Part shown: positions 1 through 6,173 of the stretch, piece after piece
Layout: every line of letters starts with the position of its first letter
Position numbering within the stretch: position 1 is the first letter of the stretch
From: JAMXLO01 sp036494925
GTDB lineage: Bacteria; Pseudomonadota; Alphaproteobacteria; Acetobacterales; Acetobacteraceae
Reading direction: 5' to 3'
Assembly (NCBI GenBank): GCA_036494925.1
Contig: DASXNR010000037.1
Coordinates: forward strand, 1-10,783
DNA length: 10,783 nt
Translations under genes and position numbers: made by a program
Notes under the pieces: generated by a model
What the model saw: the letters and a program-made list of their open reading frames with translations, nothing else
Told to the model about the DNA's origin: nothing
The model's database searches: none

Positions 1-1549
1 CGACCACTTCCAGTTTGCTCACATCGATCGGCTGTCCTCGATACAGGACCAGGTAGTTGGGCTGCGGCAGATAGATGTTGCGTTCCGCCTGGCGCACTGG
101 ACGCCCCGATGCATCGTGTGCCATTGCGACCACAACGCCGCCGAGATAGTCGTTCATGAACTGGATCGTGCGGGCAATGTCGACACGCCGCGCGAACAGC
201 TCGAAATCGATGGGCAATGTTCGCATATAGCGGAACACCACGGCCTCATCCAGATATTGCCAACGGAGTTCGCTGGAAACCGGCGGTGCGGCCGCGGCGA
301 TCGGCTCGAGCCGCAGCAATTCCTCCACCAGGGCGTCGAAGGCGCTATCCGGTATCGCGTCGAGGTCGAGCCCGAGCGGCACCGAGTGGCGGCGCAGCGC
401 ATCCTTGTCGAACAGGGTCCGATACGAGGCGATCGCCTCGCCGATCCAACCAAGCAGCGAGTTCACCAGCGGCAACAGCCACTGGCTGGTCGCGTTGCCA
501 CCTGGGTCCGCGAGGAACTCCGCCACCATCGCGTTGAGCCGCGCGTCGAGCGGATGCCTGAGCGGAAACAGCTCCGGATCGAGGCGCTGCAGCCACGGTT
601 CGACCAGGCGGTCGAATGCCTCCGCTCGGCCGCGCATCTGCGCCGTTTGCAGCGACAGCGCGGGAACGTTCTCCCAGTTGCGATAGCAACCCAGCGAACC
701 CGCGACGATATACCGTCGTGGCAACGGATGCGAGCGCAGGATGCGTGCGAATGTCGGTGAAACCTGTGGATCGAGACCCATCTTCAGCGCACCGACGTAA
801 TCGCCAAGCACAATGTCCGTGGCTGCTATGATCGTCTCGGTGTTGATCGCGACGGGCGAGCGCCGTCCGTCGCTGCCATGGGCGGCGACAATCGCGTCGA
901 TCAGGCAGAACTGGACGGGTGCTGCGTCGAGCAGTGCGGCCGCCACGTCACCGGGATGGCGACGCTTTCGATAGTGCAGGTCCTTGTCGATCAACGGCAG
1001 CACGCCGATCAGCGTGTCCAGGCACAGTGCGTAGCCTGCGGTCCCGTCGGTGCGGCTCTTGCTGAATACGATCCGAATGTCGGCGTCGAGCCAGGTGCGC
1101 GAGATGTTGCAGCGATGCAGAACACTCTCGATCGGGAAAATGCCAGCGTCCTGTTCGCCGGCAAGATCCACGATGTCGTAGCAGCGATCCCCGGGTGTCG
1201 TGTAGCGATACCCCAGTAGATCGCTCAACGCGTAGAGATCGCGATTCTCTGCCCATAGGGCACTGCTGTCCGCTGCTCCGACGACCGCCACGTTGGTGAA
1301 GCCACGATCGTGCAGCAGATCGATCAGAGTTTCCACCAGGGCCGGATCGGTCACCGTTGGTGAGTCGACCGCAAAACCCGCGAGCTCAGGCTTGATGACG
1401 ATGCTGACTTCATTCGGCGGGCGTCCAGCCTGACTTCGCTGCAGCATGCTCCAAAGGCCGGCGCCATCGATCGCTGCCGCGAGCTTGCCGGTGGCCGACA
1501 GGCTGCTGTCGTCCACGATGGCGACAGCGCAAGCTTCCGCTCCAGGCAT
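1..1549 (-). CDS. DUF362 domain-containing protein (partial, C-terminus beyond left edge)
   Basis: I read 516 uninterrupted codons on the minus strand from an ATG at 1549 to the window edge, so the C-terminus is missing. An in-frame TAG lies four codons upstream of this ATG (12 nt), making it the first possible start; the ribosome site is weak. The DUF362 pattern is visible. A strand ending in IVIKPEL (about 49-56) is followed by a TDPALVETLIDLL helix and a G-x-x-x-V-A-V-V-G strand (67-91). Later come FCLIDAIVAAHG (214-225) and an N-x-E-x-I-I-A-A-T-D segment with GDYVGALKMGLDP (236-261). No CxxC or ferredoxin-like cysteine cluster is present, although some DUF362 proteins carry one. Residues from about 330 onward are not recognisable to me. 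The family has no settled biochemical role. Divergent transcription from an aromatic hydroxylase gene hints at a shared regulator or pathway, but this is inference. Confidence 0.82.
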   Translation of the reverse strand, partial: MPGAEACAVAIVDDSSLSATGKLAAAIDGAGLWSMLQRSQAGRPPNEVSIVIKPELAGFAVDSPTVTDPALVETLIDLLHDRGFTNVAVVGAADSSALWAENRDLYALSDLLGYRYTTPGDRCYDIVDLAGEQDAGIFPIESVLHRCNISRTWLDADIRIVFSKSRTDGTAGYALCLDTLIGVLPLIDKDLHYRKRRHPGDVAAALLDAAPVQFCLIDAIVAAHGSDGRRSPVAINTETIIAATDIVLGDYVGALKMGLDPQVSPTFARILRSHPLPRRYIVAGSLGCYRNWENVPALSLQTAQMRGRAEAFDRLVEPWLQRLDPELFPLRHPLDARLNAMVAEFLADPGGNATSQWLLPLVNSLLGWIGEAIASYRTLFDKDALRRHSVPLGLDLDAIPDSAFDALVEELLRLEPIAAAAPPVSSELRWQYLDEAVVFRYMRTLPIDFELFARRVDIARTIQFMNDYLGGVVVAMAHDASGRPVRQAERNIYLPQPNYLVLYRGQPIDVSKLEVV

Positions 1550-1619
1550 CTGTCCAGCCTAGCAACTTCTGGTTTTGGCAGGCAAATTGTCGCGGTCGAC
1601 CGCTCATAGAGGACACACC
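1550..1619. promoter_or_regulatory. Divergent intergenic region with 12-bp perfect palindrome
   Basis: These 70 bp separate the divergent DUF362 and HpaB-like genes and must hold at least part of both promoters. A perfect palindrome, GCGGTCGACCGC, lies at 1592-1603, just ahead of the HpaB-like ribosome site (AGAGGA, 1608-1613). It could be an operator or an mRNA hairpin. TTGGCA at 1575-1580 resembles a -35 box, but no good -10 follows at 16-18 nt, so I do not call a promoter. Confidence 0.45.
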
Positions 1620-3068
1620 ATGCTCAGAACCGGCGCGCAATATCTCGACTCGCTGCGCGATGGCCGTCAGGTCTGGATCAACGGCGAGCGCGTCGCCGAC
1701 GTGACGACGCATCCCGCGTTCCGGCCGATCGTATCGCTGCGTGCGCGCCTCTACGACATGGCGCACGAGGCGAAGCACAGTGCGGCCATGTCCTATCTCG
1801 ATGACGCAAGCGGCGAGCAATGCAACCTCGCGTTGAGGCTGCCGAAGACGCAGCAGGACTGGCATGACAAGCGTGCCTACGTCGATGCGCAGCTCAACGA
1901 GGTCGGTGGCGTCGTGGTGCGCGTGGGCGACGAGACGATCGGCGAGCTGTGGTCGCTGTGGGACGGCAAGGCGGTGCTGGACGAGATCGACCCGCAGTTC
2001 AGCACGAATGTCGAACGCCACATCATGCGGGCGCTGACGGCGGATCCGTTCCACGTGTCGGCCAACACCGATCCGAAGGGGGACCGTTCCAAGCGCCCGC
2101 AGGACCAGGATCCGGACATGCTGCTGCACGTGGTCAAGGAGACGGATGCCGGCATCGTGGTGCGCGGTGCCAAGTACGAAACCGCGGCGGCCTATGCCAA
2201 CCAGGCCTTCGTCAAACCGACGATCGGCAACTGGGGCGACGACAAGCTGTCGGACTACGCCGTCGGGTTCATTGCCGACATGGGCTGGCCCGGCATAAAG
2301 CATATCTGCCGCACCGGGTTTGCCGGCCGCGCCCCGGCGGAGGACTATCCGTTATCCAACCGTTTCGACGAGGTGGATACGCTGATCGTGTTCGACGATG
2401 TGCTGGTGCCGTGGGAGAATGTGCTGTTCTACCGGCACACCCGCGCCGCGACATTCATCCGCGCGACGCTGCACCGCTATTCGGCGTTCCCCTACACGCA
2501 TCGCATTCTGTATCTCGCGGACATGCTGATCGGTGCCGCGCTGTTCAATGCGCGCCAGACCGGGTTGGACAAGCAGCAGGCGGTGCGCGAGAAGCTGGCG
2601 GAGCTTGTGTGCTATCGCGAGGGGATCAACGCGCATCTGACCGCCGCGATCGCCACCGCGCAACCGAGCCCGGCGGGTCTGCTGATGCCGAACCAGTCGC
2701 TGCTGTTCACCGGCCGGGTGCACGCCTGCACCAAGCTGCCGGCGATGATGCACCTGGCGCGCGAGCTGTGCGGCGGTCAGATCTGCGTCACGCCGGACTT
2801 CGCCGCGTTCGCCGACCCGGAGACACGACCGTGGCTGGAGAAATTCTACACCGTGAACGAGGCATGGAGCGCCGACGATCGTCGCCGCCTGCTGGCGTTC
2901 GCCCGCGATCTGGTGAATTCAGACTATGCCGGTCATCGGCTGACGTTCGAGCTGTTCGCCCAGTCGCCGCCCTACGCGCATCTCAACGCGGTGTACATGA
3001 ACTTCGACTTCGACACGCCGCTGCGGTTCGTGAAGCAGGCGGCCGGACTGAGCGATCGGGTCATGTAG
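1620..3068 (+). CDS. HpaB-type FADH2-dependent aromatic monooxygenase (4-hydroxyphenylacetate 3-hydroxylase family)
   Basis: This 482-residue protein is close to the usual family length. The ATG at 1620 is preceded by AGAGGA with a 6-nt spacer; a TTG 45 nt upstream keeps the frame open but is less likely. The N-terminal family signature is clear: RTGAQYLDSLRDGRQVWING and DVTTHPAFRP (residues 3-36). Further on are DPKGDRSKRPQDQ (151-163), VVKETDAGIVVRGAK (171-185), GIKHICR (225-231), and SNRFDEVDTLIVFDDVLVPWENV (246-268), then the C-terminal helical domain. Family members use reduced FAD, supplied by a separate reductase, to hydroxylate phenolic rings; relatives include chlorophenol monooxygenases and PvcC. 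The substrate-loop motif GRTPDY of classical HpaB is not present; the aligned stretch reads RVGDE (about 101-105). The substrate is therefore probably not 4-hydroxyphenylacetate. No flavin reductase partner lies in the window. The stop is only 6 nt from the converging VOC stop. Confidence 0.88.
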   Translation: MLRTGAQYLDSLRDGRQVWINGERVADVTTHPAFRPIVSLRARLYDMAHEAKHSAAMSYLDDASGEQCNLALRLPKTQQDWHDKRAYVDAQLNEVGGVVVRVGDETIGELWSLWDGKAVLDEIDPQFSTNVERHIMRALTADPFHVSANTDPKGDRSKRPQDQDPDMLLHVVKETDAGIVVRGAKYETAAAYANQAFVKPTIGNWGDDKLSDYAVGFIADMGWPGIKHICRTGFAGRAPAEDYPLSNRFDEVDTLIVFDDVLVPWENVLFYRHTRAATFIRATLHRYSAFPYTHRILYLADMLIGAALFNARQTGLDKQQAVREKLAELVCYREGINAHLTAAIATAQPSPAGLLMPNQSLLFTGRVHACTKLPAMMHLARELCGGQICVTPDFAAFADPETRPWLEKFYTVNEAWSADDRRRLLAFARDLVNSDYAGHRLTFELFAQSPPYAHLNAVYMNFDFDTPLRFVKQAAGLSDRVM

Positions 3069-3074
3069 CCGCGG

Positions 3075-3647
3075 TCAGTGTGGTCGGTCGCCGTTGTTGA
3101 CGCGTCGGTCGCCGGCCAGCCAGCGTGCCAGCTCGGCATGCGCATCCTTGCGCCGCATCGCCGCGATCTGCTCGACGTCCGGTGCGTCGACGGTGAACTC
3201 CAGTCGCAGGCCGTCCGGAGTCTTCAGGTACATCGACACGCAGTAGCCGTGGTCGATCTCGCGCACCGGCACGCTCGCCGCGTTCACCCGCTGCATCAGT
3301 TCATCGAACGCGGCCTGCGTCACCTTGAACGCAACATGCCACGACCCGCCGACGTCCTGCAGGATCGCGCGATTCTTCTCCCACGCCTCCTCATCCGCGA
3401 ACTGGAAGAATGCCAACGCACCGCCGTCGGCCATCTCGAAGAACGTATGGCAGTAATCCACCTCGCGACCCACCTCGGGACGGAACACGCGCTCGCACCA
3501 GGTCGCGACCAGGGGGATGCCCAGGATATCCTCGATGAAATGCCGATTCGCCTCCTGGTCCTTCACCGCATAGGCATGGTGGTGCAGCCGCGACGGCAAC
3601 TCGGTCAGCAGCTTCGCCTGGTTCTGCGACTGTGGTCGATCCAGCAT
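3075..3647 (-). CDS. VOC family metalloenzyme (glyoxalase / extradiol dioxygenase-like)
   Basis: This 190-residue protein contains a single vicinal-oxygen-chelate domain. The start ATG at 3647 has a strong GGGAGGA ribosome site just upstream on the minus strand. The first beta strand carries LHHHAYAVKD (residues 21-30), followed by a helix ending ILGIPL. The second half begins SWHVAFKV (102-109) and ends with a TPDGLRLEFTV strand (143-153). His24, His104 and Glu150 sit where VOC metal ligands are expected, consistent with an Fe(II) or Mn(II) centre as in one-domain ring-cleaving dioxygenases or glyoxalase-type isomerases. Sequence alone does not separate these. Its neighbours are three flavin oxygenases, which makes a role on a hydroxylated ring or its cleavage product plausible. 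Transcription is convergent with the HpaB-like gene and divergent from the FAD hydroxylase. The C-terminal tail is Arg/Asp-rich and encodes a short DNA repeat. Confidence 0.85.
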   Translation of the reverse strand: MLDRPQSQNQAKLLTELPSRLHHHAYAVKDQEANRHFIEDILGIPLVATWCERVFRPEVGREVDYCHTFFEMADGGALAFFQFADEEAWEKNRAILQDVGGSWHVAFKVTQAAFDELMQRVNAASVPVREIDHGYCVSMYLKTPDGLRLEFTVDAPDVEQIAAMRRKDAHAELARWLAGDRRVNNGDRPH

Positions 3648-3715
3648 CTCGTCCTCCCGCTTGCGTCGAGCCGATGTTCCCGGGTCTGATCACGGCATCG
3701 CACAGGGGATGGGAC
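3648..3715. promoter_or_regulatory. Divergent intergenic region, VOC gene / FAD hydroxylase
   Basis: These 68 bp separate the oppositely directed VOC and FAD-hydroxylase starts and should contain both promoters unless they lie inside the genes. A short inverted repeat, CGATG (3672-3676) with CATCG (3696-3700), spans 29 bp, with CCCGGG and TGATCA palindromes in its loop. I find no convincing sigma-70 boxes. This is a candidate operator region only. Confidence 0.35.
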
Positions 3716-4906
3716 TTGAGCAAGCCGCGCATCCTGATCGCCGGCGCCGGCATCGGCGGTATCGTCGCCGCGCTGGCGTTGCTGCAACGCGGCTTTGAGG
3801 TCGCGCTGTACGAACAGGCGGCCGAACTGCGAGAGCTCGGTGCCGGCGTCCAGATCTCGCCGAACGGCTCGCGCGTGCTGCGCGAACTCGGGCTGTCGCC
3901 GGCGATGGAGGCGATCGCCTCGGTGCCGGTCGCCAAGGAGATGCGGCTGTTCGACACCGGCCAGGCCTGGCGGGTGCAGGACCTCGGTGCCAACGCCGTG
4001 ACCCGCTACGGCTCGCCCTATTGGCTGGTGCATCGCGGCGATTTTCACGCCGTGCTGGTGCAAACGCTGGCCGGCCGCGCACCCGGCGCGGTGCGCGCCG
4101 GCGCGCGCTGCATCGGCTTCGAGCAGGGTGCGAGCGGCGTGACATTGCTGTTGGAGAACGGCGAGCGCGTTGACGGCGACGCGCTGATCGGTGCCGATGG
4201 CGTGCATTCGAATATTCGCGAACGACTATTCGGGGGCGGGCACGCCAGCTTCACCGGCTTCATGGCCTGGCGCGGCGTCGTGCCGATGGACCGCCTGCCC
4301 GCGCGGCTGCGCCAGCGCTATGGCATGACCTGGATCGGTCCGCATGGCCATGTGGTCACCTACCCGCTGCGGCGCGGCGAGCTGCTGAATTTCGTCACGG
4401 CAATCGAACGCGACGACTGGCTGATCGAAAGCTGGTCGGAGGCCGGCACAGTTGCGGAGTGTCGCCGCGATTTGGCGCTGTGGCATGCGGACGTGCTGGC
4501 GATCGTTGACGCCATCGACGTCCCGTACAAATGGGCAATGCTCGGGCGCGAGCCGTTGCAACGTTGGTCGGCCGGTCGCGTCAGCCTGCTGGGCGATGCG
4601 TGCCACCCGACGCTGCCGTTCCTGGCGCAGGGCGCCAACATGGCGATCGAGGACGGCATGGTGCTGGCGCGATGCCTGGCCTCGTACGACGTTGCCGAAG
4701 CGCTGCGCCGCTACGAGGCAGCCCGGCTCGAACGAACGTCACGCATCGTGCGTGGCTCGCTGGAGAACGTGTCGCGCTACCACAATCCGCAGCTTGCCGA
4801 TCCGGTGCAGGCGCAGGCGTTCATGGATCGCGAGTTCGCGCCACGCGCCATGGGCGCACGTTATGACTGGCTGTATGAATACGACGCATTGACCGTGCCG
4901 GTCTGA
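3716..4906 (+). CDS. FAD-dependent aromatic hydroxylase (salicylate / 6-hydroxynicotinate monooxygenase-like)
   Basis: A single-component flavoprotein hydroxylase, expected to use NAD(P)H and O2 to hydroxylate, sometimes with decarboxylation, an aromatic acid in the cytoplasm. All three family fingerprints are visible: the FAD Rossmann motif GAGIGG (residues 10-15), the GADG motif (Asp161), and GDACHPTLPFLAQGANMAIEDG (Asp294 onward), which contacts FAD. I chose the TTG at 3716 because AGGGGA lies 6 nt upstream and because it places the Rossmann strand at residues 5-9, as is normal; this gives 396 residues, the usual size. ATG 3674 is the alternative and would add 14 residues. The C-terminal YDWLYEYD segment resembles the end of salicylate and NicC-type hydroxylases. 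Which substrate it uses cannot be told from sequence. The next gene starts 17 nt downstream, so the two are probably cotranscribed. Confidence 0.88.
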   Translation: MSKPRILIAGAGIGGIVAALALLQRGFEVALYEQAAELRELGAGVQISPNGSRVLRELGLSPAMEAIASVPVAKEMRLFDTGQAWRVQDLGANAVTRYGSPYWLVHRGDFHAVLVQTLAGRAPGAVRAGARCIGFEQGASGVTLLLENGERVDGDALIGADGVHSNIRERLFGGGHASFTGFMAWRGVVPMDRLPARLRQRYGMTWIGPHGHVVTYPLRRGELLNFVTAIERDDWLIESWSEAGTVAECRRDLALWHADVLAIVDAIDVPYKWAMLGREPLQRWSAGRVSLLGDACHPTLPFLAQGANMAIEDGMVLARCLASYDVAEALRRYEAARLERTSRIVRGSLENVSRYHNPQLADPVQAQAFMDREFAPRAMGARYDWLYEYDALTVPV

Positions 4907-4923
4907 TCAGAAGGACAACACCA

Positions 4924-6156
4924 ATGAAGTTCGGCGTGTTCTACGAGCACCAGCTGCCGCGCCCCTGGACCACCGCAAGCGAATACGACCTGCTCGCCCA
5001 GTCGCTCGATCAGTTCCAGTTCGCCGATCAGCTTGGCTACGACTATGCCTGGGTGGTGGAGCATCACTTCCTGGAGGAATACTCGCACTCATCGGCGCCC
5101 GAAGTGTTCCTTGGCGCCGCCAGCCAGCGCACCAAAAACATCCGGCTCGGGCACGGCGTGATCCAACTCACCACCAACCAGCCGCAGCGTGTGGCGGAGA
5201 AGGTGGCGACGCTCGATCTGCTGTCCGGTGGTCGCGTGGACCTGGGTATGGGCGAGGCCGCAGGGCCGGCGGAGCTGCATCCGTTCGGCGTGCGCGTGCG
5301 CGACAAGCGCGACCGGTGGGAGGAGGCGGTGCGTGCCATCATCCCGATGTTCACCCGTGACAACTGGGAGTTCCACGGTAAGTACTACGATTTCCCCGCG
5401 CGAAATGTGATCCCCAAGCCGTTCCAAAAGCCGCATCCCCCGCTGTGGGTCGCCTGCTCCAACATCCGCACCATCGGCGATGCCGGCCAATGGGGCATGG
5501 GTGCCCTCGGCTTCAGCTTCGTCTCGCCCGACGCGGCGCGCGCATGGGTGCACCGTTACTATAACAACCTGCTGCACCGCCCGAAGCTGCTCGCCGATTA
5601 TGCAACCAACCCCAACATCGCCATCGTCAATGGTTTCATGTGCGCACCGACAGACGAGGAGGCGATCGAGGCCGCGTCGGGCTGGACGTTCTTCATCTTC
5701 GCGCTGGGCTATTACGGCCGGAAGGGGATCGATGCGCCCGGTACCGGCAATCTCTGGCGCGAGTATCAGGACTGGCGGCAGACCGACAAGGCAAAGCAGG
5801 CGCTGCGCAACGGGCTGATCGGTTCGCCGGAGACCATCCGGCGGCGGTTGCGCCAGTTCGAGGAGGCGCACGTCGATCAGGTGATCCTGCTCAATCAGGC
5901 GGGCCGCACCAGCCATCAGTCAATTTGCGACAGCCTGGAGCTGTTCGCCCGCGAGGTGATGCCGGAGTTCCACGCGCGGCAGCCGGCACAGGATGCGTGG
6001 AAGGCGGATGTGCTCGCCGGCCGGATCGTGCTCGAGGAACTGGAGACGGACGCCTACGACCTATATGCCCACCAGAACGAGGACATCGTCCGCCTAACGC
6101 CGGAACAGCTCAAGCAGCGTATGGCGGAGAAGGAAAGGGCCGCGCAGGGCGCCTGA
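4924..6156 (+). CDS. LLM class (bacterial luciferase-like) flavin-dependent oxidoreductase
   Basis: This 410-residue protein has the luciferase-like TIM barrel. Its start is supported by AGAAGGA about 8 nt upstream. Visible features are the first barrel strand MKFGVFYEH, the WVVEHHF motif (residues 43-49), the IRLGHGVIQLTTNQPQRVAEKVATLD segment (about 73-98), SGGRVDLGMGEAAGPAE (100-116) and IGSPETIRRRLRQFEE near residue 300. These match the FMN-dependent monooxygenases of the family. Such enzymes normally use reduced FMN from a separate reductase and oxygenate or open rings (RutA on uracil is a known precedent), or oxidise aldehydes and sulfonates. The C-terminal 60 residues are charged and helical, ending in a Lys/Glu-rich tail. 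It sits 17 nt behind the FAD hydroxylase and 17 nt ahead of a phosphoesterase gene. The substrate is unknown. Confidence 0.88.
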   Translation: MKFGVFYEHQLPRPWTTASEYDLLAQSLDQFQFADQLGYDYAWVVEHHFLEEYSHSSAPEVFLGAASQRTKNIRLGHGVIQLTTNQPQRVAEKVATLDLLSGGRVDLGMGEAAGPAELHPFGVRVRDKRDRWEEAVRAIIPMFTRDNWEFHGKYYDFPARNVIPKPFQKPHPPLWVACSNIRTIGDAGQWGMGALGFSFVSPDAARAWVHRYYNNLLHRPKLLADYATNPNIAIVNGFMCAPTDEEAIEAASGWTFFIFALGYYGRKGIDAPGTGNLWREYQDWRQTDKAKQALRNGLIGSPETIRRRLRQFEEAHVDQVILLNQAGRTSHQSICDSLELFAREVMPEFHARQPAQDAWKADVLAGRIVLEELETDAYDLYAHQNEDIVRLTPEQLKQRMAEKERAAQGA

Positions 6157-6173
6157 CCGCGGAGGAGTAACCA

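Noticed and set aside
116..1256. Several plus-strand and other-frame open reading frames of 70-214 codons
   Set aside because: They are all covered by one continuous minus-strand frame (1-1549) that has clear DUF362 motifs; their products are Arg/His-rich and look like no known family.
1575..1603. Sigma-70 promoter with TTGGCA as -35 for the HpaB-like gene
   Set aside because: At 16-18 nt downstream the sequence is GC-rich (GACCGC) with no resemblance to a -10 box.
1410..2303. 297-codon minus-strand frame spanning the DUF362 and HpaB-like starts
   Set aside because: It is antisense to the HpaB-like gene in a high-GC region, crosses the divergent promoter, and its translation is low-complexity His/Arg/Val-rich with no motif.
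3066..3077. Bidirectional terminator between the converging HpaB-like and VOC genes
   Set aside because: Only 6 nt separate the stops and no GC-rich stem with a T-run on either strand could be found there.
1949..3100. 383-codon plus-strand frame inside the HpaB-like gene
   Set aside because: A frame-shifted shadow of a gene with strong family motifs; the product is Arg/Gly/Ala-rich with no domain.
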